Shown: positions 8,162-19,207 of the stretch, piece by piece | Layout: each line of letters begins with the position of its first letter | Numbering within the stretch: position 1 is the first letter of the stretch | From: Actinoplanes aureus | GTDB taxonomy: Bacteria > Actinomycetota > Actinomycetes > Mycobacteriales > Micromonosporaceae | Reading direction: 5' to 3' | NCBI RefSeq assembly: GCF_015704865.1 | Contig: NZ_JADQTO010000007.1 | Span: forward strand, 186,001 to 250,000 | Length of the DNA stretch: 64,000 nt | The notes under the pieces: generated by a model | Told to the model about the DNA's origin: nothing | The model's input: only the letters and a program-made list of their open reading frames with translations | Databases searched by the model: none | Translations under genes and position numbers: made by a program

Positions 8162-9316
8162 TCAGCCCTTCAGCAGCTGCCGCGCCATCACGATGCGCTG
8201 GACCTGGTTCGTACCCTCGTAGATCTGGGTGATCTTGGCGTCGCGCATCATGCGCTCCACCGGGTAGTCGCGCGTGTAGCCATACCCACCGAGAACCTGG
8301 ACCGCGTCGGTCGTGATCTCCATGGCCGCGTCGGACGCGAAGCACTTCGCCGCCGCGCCGAAGTAGGTCAGATCAGCGTCGCCGCGCTCGCTCTTGCCGG
8401 CCGCCACGTAGGTGAGCTGGCGGGCCGCCTCGAGCTTCATGCCCATGTCGGCGAGCATGAACTGCAGGCCCTGGAAGTCGGCGATCGGCTTGCCGAACTG
8501 CTTGCGCTCCTTGGCGTACGCCAGCGCGAAGTCGAGCGCGCCCTGGGCGATGCCGATGGCCTGCGCGGCGATGGTGACCCGGGTGTGGTCCAAGGTCTGC
8601 ATGGCGGTGGCGAAGCCGGTGCCCTCGGCGCCGATGATCCGGTCGGCCGGGATGCGCACGTTGTCGAAGTAGACCTCGCGGGTGGGCGAGCCCTTGATGC
8701 CGAGCTTCTTCTCGGGGGCGCCGAAGCTGACGCCCTCGTCCGACTTCTCCACCACGAAGGCGGAGATGCCGCGGGAGCGGGCGGACGGGTCGGTGACCGC
8801 GAAGACCGTGTAGAACTCCGACACGCCGGCGTTGGTGATCCAGCGCTTCACGCCGTTGAGCACCCAGTGGTCGCCGTCGCGTACGGCCCGGGTGGTCATC
8901 GAGGCGGCGTCGGAGCCGGCTTCCGGCTCGGAGAGGCAGTAGGAGAACATCGCCTCGCCGGAGGCGACCTTCGACAGGTACTTGAGCTTCAGGTCCTCGG
9001 ACCCGGACAGGATCAGCGGCATCGTGCCGAGCTTGTTGACCGCCGGGATCAGCGAGGAGGACGCGCAGGCCCGGGCGACCTCTTCGATCACGATCGCGGT
9101 GGCGAGGGCGTCCGCGCCGGCGCCGCCGTACTCCACCGGGATGTGCGGGGCGTGGAAGTCGGAGGAGCGGAGCGCGTCGTACGACGCCTTGGGGAACTCG
9201 CCGGTCTCGTCGGCCTCGGCGGCGTGCGGGGCTACCCGCGCGTCGCAGACCTCACGCACCGCGGCGCGGATGGTCTCGTGGTCCTCCGGAAGCCGGTAGA
9301 CGTCGAAATCAGACAT
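8162..9316 (-). CDS. Acyl-CoA dehydrogenase
   Basis: A 384-residue FAD-dependent acyl-CoA dehydrogenase, full family length. Signatures seen: SYCLSEPEAGSDAASMTT (signature 1), WITNAGVSEFYTVFA (substrate/FAD region), RKQFGKPIADFQGLQFMLAD, and the C-terminal QVLGGYGYTRDYPVERMMRD (signature 2) with QIYEGTNQVQR, whose Glu is the expected catalytic base. It oxidises acyl-CoA to enoyl-CoA and passes electrons to ETF. The start has no Shine-Dalgarno site, but TAAGGT lies 6 nt before the ATG, suggesting a leaderless transcript. Chain-length preference cannot be read from sequence. Confidence 0.93.
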   Translation of the reverse strand: MSDFDVYRLPEDHETIRAAVREVCDARVAPHAAEADETGEFPKASYDALRSSDFHAPHIPVEYGGAGADALATAIVIEEVARACASSSLIPAVNKLGTMPLILSGSEDLKLKYLSKVASGEAMFSYCLSEPEAGSDAASMTTRAVRDGDHWVLNGVKRWITNAGVSEFYTVFAVTDPSARSRGISAFVVEKSDEGVSFGAPEKKLGIKGSPTREVYFDNVRIPADRIIGAEGTGFATAMQTLDHTRVTIAAQAIGIAQGALDFALAYAKERKQFGKPIADFQGLQFMLADMGMKLEAARQLTYVAAGKSERGDADLTYFGAAAKCFASDAAMEITTDAVQVLGGYGYTRDYPVERMMRDAKITQIYEGTNQVQRIVMARQLLKG

Positions 9317-9322
9317 GCCCTG

Positions 9323-9328
9323 ACCTTA
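9323..9328 (-). promoter_or_regulatory. Probable -10 box of a leaderless promoter
   Basis: TAAGGT on the minus strand ends 6 nt before the acyl-CoA dehydrogenase ATG. The TANNNT box at this exact distance is the usual arrangement for leaderless actinobacterial transcripts. No convincing -35 element is visible. Confidence 0.4.
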
Positions 9329-9551
9329 ACCTTCCCTAAGGGGGTCCCGCCGCTATGTTACCGGCGCGTAGCGTCCGCCTGGCAAGCACACCCACTGTGC
9401 CGAATATCGCCTCGTCACCACAGGCGTGTGAGGAAAAGTGCCGGGTTCGGGGCCGTTTCCACGGATCTCCACCCGGTTGAGACTGTTCTAATGAGGTGTC
9501 ATAACGGCATGCTCGAACCACACAGAGCGGCCGGTGGGTCGAGGAGGTCCG

Positions 9552-12500
9552 GTGGCGCAGGCTGACGAGCCCGACTACGCAGACGAGCTGGCTCGTATTG
9601 ACGCCTCCATCGCGTCGATGAAGATACGCGACATGCAGGCCGCCAAGGAGCGGACGCAGATCGCCGCCAAGATCCAGGCGGCGCAGTTCCAGCGTGACAT
9701 CCTGGCCCACGCGCAGAAGTCCAAGGGTTCGAAGAGCCGCCGGACCACCGGTAAACGCAAGCCGCCGGAGGACTTCCCGCCGCCACCACCGCGCTCCGCC
9801 GAGCCGGCCGGCGCCGCCGATACGCCGCCGCCACCGCCCGAGACGGCACGCCGGCGGCCCACGGCACCGCCGCCGGACTGGGCCGAGCCCGGGTCCGCGC
9901 ACACCGGCCCGCCGGGAGCCGCTTCCGACGGAGCCACGCTCCTGGTGGACGACCCGCCACCGACGGAGAGGGTCACGCCGCCCGGACCGCGCCGCCCGCC
10001 GCTGGCCACGATGGAGCACCCGCCCGAGGCGTCCAGCCAGTCGGTGCAGAACATCCTGCTCGCACTAGGCGCGCTGCTGCTCGGGGTGGCGGCCGTGGTC
10101 TTCGCCGGGGTTGCGGTCTCCAACCCGTTCGCTCGGACGATGATCCTGGCCCTGGCCACCGGCATCGCCCTGACGGTCGCCCCCGGGGTGGCTCGGCGTG
10201 GCCTGACCTCCACCGGTGAGACGATCGCCGCGGTCGGCCTGATCCTGCTCCCGATGACGCTGTACGCGCTGCACGGGAGCGCGCTCACCGGCGGACCGGA
10301 CGTGCCGGTCTCCCTCTATCTCGGCGTCACCTTCGCGATCACGGCGGTGGCCGGCTTCGTCTACGCCGGGATGACCCGCCTCGCCGCGCCCCGGTACGCC
10401 ACGGTCATCGCGACGCAACCGGTCGCGCCGCTTCTCGCGTACCCCATGATCCAAAGCCCGGCCGGCTGGGGCCTGGCCCTGACCACCGTGGCCGTGCTCG
10501 ACCTGTTGCTGCTCACCACGGTGATCCGCAAGGGCCGGCTGGTGCCGCGCTGGCCGCTGGGGCGGCCGGTGGCCGCCGACCGGGTGTCGCTCGCGGAGGC
10601 GGACGCCGACGCCGAGCGGTTCGCGCGCCGCCCGGGTGCGCCCGATCCGGCGGACCCGGCGGCGTACGCCGCGGACGCCCCGCCCCGCCCGGAGTCGCGG
10701 CCGGAGGAACCCGATCTGATCATCCCGGGGCTGACCCGGCCGAAGCGCCGCTGGCTGCCCTCCCGGATCTTCCCCGGTCCGCGGCCGGACGGCGCGCCAC
10801 CGGCCGGTTCGGCGCCGCTCGCGCCGCCGGCCACCCCGCCGTCCGCCGACTGGCTGCGCGAGCTGACCTTCGCCCTGCTCTGTCTGGCCAGCGCGGGCGC
10901 CCTGCTGTACTCCTCGGTGGCCCTGCTGCAAGCCGCGATCCCGGCTGACGCGCTGCGTTCCGGCCTGATCCTGGTGGCGGCCCCGGCCACCGCCGTGGCC
11001 GCGGCCCGGCTGCTGAAGCACCCGCTCGCCCTGAACGTCGCGGGTGGCGTGCTCACCCTGGCCCTGATCGGCGCGACCGCCCGGATCGCCGACGTGGTCT
11101 CCCCGCACTGGACGCTTGTCGCCTCCGCCGCGGTCGTCGCACTGACCGGCGCCGTCGTCGGGATGCTGGCCGAACCGGTGCGCCGCGGCCCGCAGTACGC
11201 GGCGACCGGCGCGCTCGCCCTGATCGGACTGGTCGTGGCCGTGGACGTGCTGCGGGCGGCGATCGCACCGGTCGCCGCGGCCCGCCCGGTCTGGGACGCC
11301 GACACCGCCGCCTACTCGCGGCAGCTGGCCGAGGCCGTCGGTCCGGAGGGCTGGCTGCTGGCGTTCAGCGCGCTGCTGCTGACCATCGCGGCCGCGCTGG
11401 CCCTGCCCACCGGGATCCGGCACGAGGGTGCGGTGGCGGGCATCGCGCTGACCGCCCTGGCCGTACCGGCGTCGTTGAGCCTGCCCTGGTCGGAGGCACC
11501 CTGGCCGCTCGTTCTGGCGTCCATCGGCCTGGGCGCGGCCGGCCTGTGGGCGGGCACCCGGCGGGTCGCGATCGCGCACGTCCTGGCCGCCGGAATCGTC
11601 GGCCTGTTCGGCGCCGGCGCCTCGCTGAGCGCCTCCTGGCTGACCGCGGCGGTGCTCACCGCGATCGCCGGCGCCGGCGTCATGGTGGCGATCGCGGCCC
11701 GGCAGATCCCGGTCCGGCTCTTCGCCTGGCTGGTCGGTGACTGGGCCTCCGGCGCCGCCGCGCTCGCGATCCCGGGCGCCGCGGTGACCGCCGCCCTGGC
11801 GATCTCGGACACCGGCGGTGGCCCACCGCCCACCTCGGGCTCCACCGTTCCCGCGCTGGCCGCCGGCTTCCTCGCCGTGGCCGGCACGCTCAGCTACGCG
11901 GCGGTCTTCCAGGTGGCCCACCGGGAGATCAGCCTGCCGCTGACCCTGGGCACCGGGCTGGGCGCGCTCTCGATGGCGTTCGCCGCGCTGTTCGCCCCCG
12001 GCGCGGCGGCACCCGACCTCTGGGTCGGCGCGCTGCTGCTGGGCGCCGCCGGCCTGCTCTTCTTCGCCAAGTCGATCGACGCCCGGGGCCGCAACGACCG
12101 GACGCTGGACGGGCCGGACATCGCCGCCGCGGCCGCCACCGTCGCGATCTGCGGCGCACTGGCCCGGGTCGCCGCCCTCGCCTTCCCGGACGCGCCGCTG
12201 GCCGTCGCCGGCGTGGTGGTGCTGCTGGTCGGCATGGGCGTCACCGTGCTCGAGGAGGACTTGCGGCGCGGACCGTCCCGGGGCCTGGCCGTCGCCGGCC
12301 TGGTGGTCGGCGTCATCGCCGGCTGGCAGGCGATCGAGGGCGGGCTACGGATCCTCTCCGCACCGGGCCCGCTCTGGGAAGCCAACCTGAGCGGATACGT
12401 CACCGACCCGCCGCCCGGTGCGTGGCAGGCACCGTTTGCCCTGGTGACGATCGCGATCACCGCCGCGATCGGGATGCCGAAGCCGTATTCGCACTACGCC

Positions 12501-14720
12501 TCGGCACTGGCCGCCGCGCTCGCCACGATCGGCACCCCGTGGGCGCTCGGCCTGCCCTGGTGGTCGCCGCTGCTGGTCGGTGGGGCGGTGGCGATCGCGT
12601 ACGCGCTGGCCGCCGTCGCCGCCACGCAACCGGCACCGGCCCGGGCCCGGGCCGGCGTCGCCATCCTGGTGCTGCTGCACGCCACCGCCACCGGGCTGGT
12701 CCGTCCCTGGTCGACCGCGCTGGCCCTGTTCCTGGTGGTGATGCTCGGGTTGCTGGTGGCGGTGATGGCCCGGATCCCGGCCGGGCCGGCCGTCGGCACG
12801 CCCGAGGACCCGGCGCCGACCGTCGAGTTCGCCGCCGAGCCGGGTGAGCCGGGTGAGCCGCCGCTGCGTGTGCTGCCTCCGCACCGCGCCCAGCTGGGCG
12901 GCGCGGCCACCGCCTCGGTGCTTCTCGCCCTCCCCGGCGTCCTCGCCTCGCTCGCCGCCGACCAGGGGTACGGCATCCAGGTGATACTGACCGCCGCACT
13001 GGCCGGCTCCAGCCTCGGCCTGGCCCTGCTCGCCCGGGCCGGAAAGCACGTGCCGCAATACCTGCCGTGGGCGACGATCGGCCTGGTCCTGGGTGCCACC
13101 ATCACGGCGCTCACGTCCGTGCCGACCGACTACCCCACCGCGCTGTACGCCGCCGCGGCCGCCCTCCTCGGGGTACTCGCCGAACTGTTGCGCGGCGCGG
13201 CACCGGCCCCCGTCCAGCGGATCGCCCCGATCGAATATCCGCCGCCGAGCCGGTACACCCGGCTGCGCCGCGGCGCGCTGCGCTCCAGCGGCCTGACCCG
13301 GGGCGGCTGGACCGAGCGCTGGCTGGCCGACCCGGCGACCGGGGCCGTGGCGATGGCGCTGATCCCGACCGTGCTGGCGCTCTTCTCCCTCGCGCCGGCT
13401 CTGCGGGCCGCGCTGGTCGACCCGCTCAAGCAGTTGCAGGCGATCTGGGAGGGTCCGGTCCCGGCCCTGGCGAACCCGCTGGCCGGCAACGTCGACGCGA
13501 CGAGTGCGCTGGCGGCGGTGCTGCTCACCGGCGCCGCGGCGCTGGCGGCGATCGGGTTCGGCGGCAAGGCGTCCGAGGCCGTTCCGGTGGTCCTGCCGGG
13601 CATCGCGCTCACTCTGCTGATCACGCCGATCGCGCTGCACGCGCCGTTCCCCGCCGCGACCGGTGCGGCCCTGGTCGTCTTCACCATCACGATGCTCGGG
13701 CTGGCGCTCACCCCGCCGCCGGTGGCGACCCGCGCGCCGCTGCTGCGCGGCACGCGTACCGTCGTCTTCGCGATCGGCCTGCTCGCCGGCGGCGCCGGTC
13801 TGGCCGGCAGCCTGGCCCAGCAGCCGCTCACGCTCTTCACCCTGGGCAGCGCGGTCGGCGTCGGCCTGGTCGCCGCGCTCGGCGGCCGCACCCAGATGGC
13901 CCGCCTGCTCGGCTGGCTCTTCGCCGCCGTGATGGGGCAGATGTTCGTGCTGACCGGGGCGATCGCGGCCGGGCTGGACCGGCACTGGGCGGCGTTCGGT
14001 GTGCTCGCGGTCGGTGCCGCGCTGCTCTCCCTGGAGGCGGCGCTACCCCGGCTCGGCATGCCGCAGTACCGGGCCGAGGCGGTCACGGTCGAGTGGTGCG
14101 GGTACGCATCCGCGGTCATCGCCGGTGCGCTGGCCTTCGACTCGCTGCCCCACCTGGCCGCCCTGCTGGCCGCCTGGGGTGCCGTGCTCGGCCTGGCGGC
14201 GTCCCGGCCGGACCGGACCCCGAGCCAGCGGCGGACGCTGTTCTGGGTGGCGGTCGGGTTCGAGATCCTCGGCTGGTGGCTGTTCATCGCGCTGGCCGAG
14301 GTCGGGCTGCCGGAGGCGTACACGCTGCCGTTCGCGGCGCTGGCCCTCGCGGTCGGTGTCGTGGAGGCCCATCACCGGCCGGACTTGAGCAGCTGGGCGG
14401 CGTACGGGCCGGCGCTACTGGCCGCCTTCGTGCCCACCATGGGCATCGTGCTGGCCGGTAACGGCGGAGATCTGCGCGAGGTGTTGCTGCTGCTCGGCGG
14501 GGTGATCACCTTGATCATCGGGTCGCGGTCGCGGCAGCAGGCCCCGGTGGTGGTCGGCACGGTCGCCACCGTGGTGGCCGCGTTCCGGTTCGCGTTCACC
14601 CTGGGTGGGCCGTGGCTGATGCTGATCCCGATCGGCGTGATCCTGATGTTCCTGGGCGCCACAAGCGAAAGCCGGCGGCGGGCCCAGGAGCTGCGCAACG
14701 TGGTATCCCAGATGCGCTGA
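9552..14720 (+). CDS. Very large polytopic membrane protein (SCO7613 C-terminal-domain type)
   Basis: A 1722-residue protein started at GTG with GAGGAGG just upstream. Residues about 5-65 form a charged coiled coil (IASMKIRDMQAAKERTQIAA); about 70-155 is a Pro-rich linker; the rest is a long chain of hydrophobic helices broken by a Pro-rich cytoplasmic insert around residues 355-425 and another near 1085-1120, giving at least 30 helices by eye. The layout matches what I recall as the SCO7613 C-terminal-domain membrane protein family of actinobacteria. No transporter or catalytic motif is recognisable. It stands alone, divergent from the acyl-CoA dehydrogenase and closed by a strong bidirectional terminator. 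Function unknown. Confidence 0.8.
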   Translation: MAQADEPDYADELARIDASIASMKIRDMQAAKERTQIAAKIQAAQFQRDILAHAQKSKGSKSRRTTGKRKPPEDFPPPPPRSAEPAGAADTPPPPPETARRRPTAPPPDWAEPGSAHTGPPGAASDGATLLVDDPPPTERVTPPGPRRPPLATMEHPPEASSQSVQNILLALGALLLGVAAVVFAGVAVSNPFARTMILALATGIALTVAPGVARRGLTSTGETIAAVGLILLPMTLYALHGSALTGGPDVPVSLYLGVTFAITAVAGFVYAGMTRLAAPRYATVIATQPVAPLLAYPMIQSPAGWGLALTTVAVLDLLLLTTVIRKGRLVPRWPLGRPVAADRVSLAEADADAERFARRPGAPDPADPAAYAADAPPRPESRPEEPDLIIPGLTRPKRRWLPSRIFPGPRPDGAPPAGSAPLAPPATPPSADWLRELTFALLCLASAGALLYSSVALLQAAIPADALRSGLILVAAPATAVAAARLLKHPLALNVAGGVLTLALIGATARIADVVSPHWTLVASAAVVALTGAVVGMLAEPVRRGPQYAATGALALIGLVVAVDVLRAAIAPVAAARPVWDADTAAYSRQLAEAVGPEGWLLAFSALLLTIAAALALPTGIRHEGAVAGIALTALAVPASLSLPWSEAPWPLVLASIGLGAAGLWAGTRRVAIAHVLAAGIVGLFGAGASLSASWLTAAVLTAIAGAGVMVAIAARQIPVRLFAWLVGDWASGAAALAIPGAAVTAALAISDTGGGPPPTSGSTVPALAAGFLAVAGTLSYAAVFQVAHREISLPLTLGTGLGALSMAFAALFAPGAAAPDLWVGALLLGAAGLLFFAKSIDARGRNDRTLDGPDIAAAAATVAICGALARVAALAFPDAPLAVAGVVVLLVGMGVTVLEEDLRRGPSRGLAVAGLVVGVIAGWQAIEGGLRILSAPGPLWEANLSGYVTDPPPGAWQAPFALVTIAITAAIGMPKPYSHYASALAAALATIGTPWALGLPWWSPLLVGGAVAIAYALAAVAATQPAPARARAGVAILVLLHATATGLVRPWSTALALFLVVMLGLLVAVMARIPAGPAVGTPEDPAPTVEFAAEPGEPGEPPLRVLPPHRAQLGGAATASVLLALPGVLASLAADQGYGIQVILTAALAGSSLGLALLARAGKHVPQYLPWATIGLVLGATITALTSVPTDYPTALYAAAAALLGVLAELLRGAAPAPVQRIAPIEYPPPSRYTRLRRGALRSSGLTRGGWTERWLADPATGAVAMALIPTVLALFSLAPALRAALVDPLKQLQAIWEGPVPALANPLAGNVDATSALAAVLLTGAAALAAIGFGGKASEAVPVVLPGIALTLLITPIALHAPFPAATGAALVVFTITMLGLALTPPPVATRAPLLRGTRTVVFAIGLLAGGAGLAGSLAQQPLTLFTLGSAVGVGLVAALGGRTQMARLLGWLFAAVMGQMFVLTGAIAAGLDRHWAAFGVLAVGAALLSLEAALPRLGMPQYRAEAVTVEWCGYASAVIAGALAFDSLPHLAALLAAWGAVLGLAASRPDRTPSQRRTLFWVAVGFEILGWWLFIALAEVGLPEAYTLPFAALALAVGVVEAHHRPDLSSWAAYGPALLAAFVPTMGIVLAGNGGDLREVLLLLGGVITLIIGSRSRQQAPVVVGTVATVVAAFRFAFTLGGPWLMLIPIGVILMFLGATSESRRRAQELRNVVSQMR

Positions 14721-14733
14721 CAACGCGGCTGGT

Positions 14734-14786
14734 GGCCCAACCGCAGTGCTGCCTCAGCGGAACTGAGGCAGCACTGGCGTTGGGCC
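14734..14786. terminator. Long bidirectional terminator
   Basis: GGCCCAAC and GTTGGGCC form the outer stem and AGTGCTGCCTCAG with CTGAGGCAGCACT the inner stem, with 3-nt symmetric internal loops and a 5-nt apical loop. All 21 base pairs are perfect. It lies between the convergent membrane-protein and purE genes. Confidence 0.9.
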
Positions 14787-14806
14787 AGGCCGCCAGAAGC
14801 GTGACC

Positions 14807-15304
14807 CTAGCCGAGCAGCTTCTCGCGCAGCGCCGCGTCCTTCTCGGCGACCAGCTTCTCCAGGCCGGACTGGAAGTCGGCCATCTTCTGGCGCAGCGCC
14901 GGGTCGGCCGCGCCGAGGATCCGGACCGCGAGCAGCCCGGCGTTACGCGCCCCGCCGATCGACACGGTCGCGACCGGCACGCCGGCCGGCATCTGCACGA
15001 TGGAGAGCAGCGAGTCCATCCCGTCCAGGTGCTTGAGCGGCACCGGCACGCCGATCACCGGCAGCGGGGTCAGCGCGGCGACCATGCCCGGCAGGTGCGC
15101 CGCGCCGCCGGCCCCGGCGATGATCGTCCGGATGCCGCGGTCGGCCGCCGACTCGGCGTAGTCGACCATCTTGCGCACGGTGCGGTGCGCGGAGACGACT
15201 CCGACCTCGAACGGCACCTCGAACTCGGCGAGCGCGACCGCTGCGGCCTCCATGGTGGGCCAGTCCGAGTCGCTGCCCATGATGATGCCGACCTGCGGGG
15301 CCAT
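14807..15304 (-). CDS. purE: N5-carboxyaminoimidazole ribonucleotide mutase PurE
   Basis: A 165-residue class I PurE, converting N5-CAIR to CAIR in de novo purine synthesis. The signature [13 protein letters not shown] is at the N-terminus, [13 protein letters not shown] carries the catalytic His, and [39 protein letters not shown] and [19 protein letters not shown] are the remaining conserved blocks. It follows purK with no gap (the purK stop touches the purE ATG), so the two steps are co-translated. Ends 21 bp before the shared terminator. Confidence 0.97.
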   Translation of the reverse strand: MAPQVGIIMGSDSDWPTMEAAAVALAEFEVPFEVGVVSAHRTVRKMVDYAESAADRGIRTIIAGAGGAAHLPGMVAALTPLPVIGVPVPLKHLDGMDSLLSIVQMPAGVPVATVSIGGARNAGLLAVRILGAADPALRQKMADFQSGLEKLVAEKDAALREKLLG

Positions 15305-16447
15305 CTACACGCCTTCCTGAAGCCACTTGGCGGCGCGCACGGCCCGCGCGCGCACCTCTTCCAACGAGTCGCCGAGCACGGTCACGTGCCCGATCTTGCG
15401 GCCCGGCCGCACCTGCTTGCCGTAGAGGTGCACGCGCGCACCCGGGTCCGAGGCGAAGAGGTGGTGCAGCCGCTCGTCGATCGAGATGCCGCCCGGCTCG
15501 CCACCGAGCACGTTCGCCATCACGACCACCGGCGCGGTCAGCGAGGTCGCACCCATCGGATAGTCCAGCACCGCCCGCAGATGCTGCTCGAACTGCGAGG
15601 TACGAGCGCCCTCGATGGTCCAGTGCCCGGAGTTGTGCGGGCGCATCGCCAGCTCGTTCACCACGATGCCGGCGTCGGTCTCGAACAGCTCGACGGCGAG
15701 CAGGCCGACCACACCGAGCGCGTTCGCCAGGTCGATGGCGAGCTGCTGCGCCTCGACGGCACGCTTCTCGGAGAGCCCCGGCGCGGGCGCGATCACCTCG
15801 ACGCAGATCCCGTCCCGCTGCACGGTCTCCACCACCGGGTAGGCCGCGACCTGCCCGAACGGCGACCGCGCCACCAGGGCGGCGAGCTCCCGACGCAGCG
15901 GCACCTTCTCCTCGACGATCAGCGGGATGCCGGTCGACACGAGGTCCGCGGCGGCCTCCGGCGAGCCGACCATCCAGACGCCGCGTCCGTCGTACCCCCC
16001 TCGGGTCGCCTTGGCCACCACCGGCCAGGAGCCGCCCGCGAAGGCCTCGATCTCGGCCGCCTCGGTGATCCGCGCCCAGCGCGGCACCGGCGCGCCGAGC
16101 GCAGCCAGGCGCTCCCGCATCAGGCCCTTGTCCTGGGCGAAGACCAGCGCCTTCGACCCCGGGAAGATCTTCACGCCCTCCGCCTCGAGCGCTTCGATGT
16201 GCTCGGTGGGCACGTGCTCATGGTCGAAGGTGACCGCGTCGCACCCCTTCGCGAACTCACGCAGCGTAGCGAGATCGGTATGCGTCCCGATCGGAACATC
16301 GGCCGCGACCAGCGCGGCACTGTCGTCAGGCTTCTCACTGAGCACGCGCAGTGACTGGCCGAGAGAAATGGCGGCCTGGTGGGTCATCCGGGCCAGCTGG
16401 CCGCCGCCCACCATGCCGACTACGGGCAGACCGGTTCGGGTATCCAT
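15305..16447 (-). CDS. purK: N5-carboxyaminoimidazole ribonucleotide synthase PurK
   Basis: A 380-residue ATP-grasp enzyme that carboxylates AIR to N5-CAIR using ATP and bicarbonate. Seen: the N-terminal VGMVGGGQLARMTHQAA motif, ATP-grasp region WPVVAKATRGGYDGRGVWMV, EEKVPLRRELAALVARS, and the C-terminal catalytic stretch FVNELAMRPHNSGHWTIEG (here VVNELAMRPHNSGHWTIEGA). First gene of the purK-purE operon. A TAGGCT box lies 9 nt before the ATG, so the leader is very short or absent. Confidence 0.97.
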   Translation of the reverse strand: MDTRTGLPVVGMVGGGQLARMTHQAAISLGQSLRVLSEKPDDSAALVAADVPIGTHTDLATLREFAKGCDAVTFDHEHVPTEHIEALEAEGVKIFPGSKALVFAQDKGLMRERLAALGAPVPRWARITEAAEIEAFAGGSWPVVAKATRGGYDGRGVWMVGSPEAAADLVSTGIPLIVEEKVPLRRELAALVARSPFGQVAAYPVVETVQRDGICVEVIAPAPGLSEKRAVEAQQLAIDLANALGVVGLLAVELFETDAGIVVNELAMRPHNSGHWTIEGARTSQFEQHLRAVLDYPMGATSLTAPVVVMANVLGGEPGGISIDERLHHLFASDPGARVHLYGKQVRPGRKIGHVTVLGDSLEEVRARAVRAAKWLQEGV

Positions 16448-16605
16448 CGCCAGGCAAGCCTAGCGACGGGCAAGCTCTCCAGAAAATCAACCCCTTTCTG
16501 GTACGCCCACACCTCTCGCCAAAGCCGCCCCGTCCCCGCCCTGCGGGCGCTACCGCCGGCCGGTGGACCGCCCCCACAAGAGACGAAAATGTCGGTCGCC
16601 GCCAG

Positions 16606-16611
16606 TAGCAT
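16606..16611 (+). promoter_or_regulatory. Probable -10 box of a leaderless promoter
   Basis: TAGCAT ends 7 nt before the ATG of the Uma2-family gene. It fixes the start codon choice. Confidence 0.4.
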
Positions 16612-16618
16612 GGCCGGC

Positions 16619-17179
16619 ATGAGCGCAGAGGCAATCGGCAGGTTGATGCCCGCCACCATCACGCTCGACGACCTTGCCGCCATGATCGAGGCGGACACGC
16701 ACGGACATCGATACGAGACAAGCACCCTAGGAGTGCTCTCCGTGGTTCCGCCCCCCGACGGCAGGCACGCCAAGATCGCCACTCATTTGATGTCGTGGCT
16801 TCTCAAAGCAGGCTGGTCCGAAGATCAGCTCATGCAGGTGGCAGGCATCCGGATCCCAGGTCCGGCTGGAGACGCCGGGCGGATTCCTGATCTCACCGTC
16901 TGGTCGCGTGATCCAGGCGATGCGGTGTGGTATGACGCCGACGGCCTTCTTCTGGTCATCGAGATCATCTCTCCGGGATCAGAAGCGATAGATCAGGTCA
17001 CCAAGGTCGCCGAATACGCGGCCGCCGGCATCCCGCTGTACTGGACCGTGGCCCGCGACGCCGCGAACACCGTGACGATGTATCGGCTCGCGAAAAACGT
17101 CTATGAGGTCACAGCCCAGATACCGCTCGCCTGGCTGCTGCGGACCCAGCCGAACGAGCATCTCCCGGCGGAGAGCTGA
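16619..17179 (+). CDS. Uma2-family (DUF820) putative endonuclease
   Basis: A 186-residue protein of the Uma2/DUF820 family, with a PD-(D/E)XK-like fold. Seen: TLDDLAAMIEADTHGHRYET, LSVVPPPDGRHAKIA, IPDLTVWSRDP (Asp of the motif) and LLLVIEIISPGSEAIDQVTK (ExIxS-x-K, catalytic Glu and Lys), then KVAEYAAAGIPLYWTV. The start is set by TAGCAT exactly 7 nt upstream of this ATG (leaderless); two upstream in-frame ATGs (16589, 16610) lack support. The 3' end abuts the convergent YyaL-like gene. Biological role of the family is unclear; members are abundant in actinobacteria and cyanobacteria. Confidence 0.85.
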   Translation: MSAEAIGRLMPATITLDDLAAMIEADTHGHRYETSTLGVLSVVPPPDGRHAKIATHLMSWLLKAGWSEDQLMQVAGIRIPGPAGDAGRIPDLTVWSRDPGDAVWYDADGLLLVIEIISPGSEAIDQVTKVAEYAAAGIPLYWTVARDAANTVTMYRLAKNVYEVTAQIPLAWLLRTQPNEHLPAES

Positions 17180-19171
<1,992 letters not shown>

Positions 19172-19207
19172 GCCCCCAACCCTCTCACGCCGGACGGCTA
19201 TGGCCGG

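Noticed and set aside
10065..13985. Two very long open frames on the minus strand (618 and 546 codons) opposite the large membrane protein gene
   Set aside because: Arg/Gln/Gly/His-rich composition, no motif, no ribosome site; they are the usual antisense openness of high-GC codon bias.
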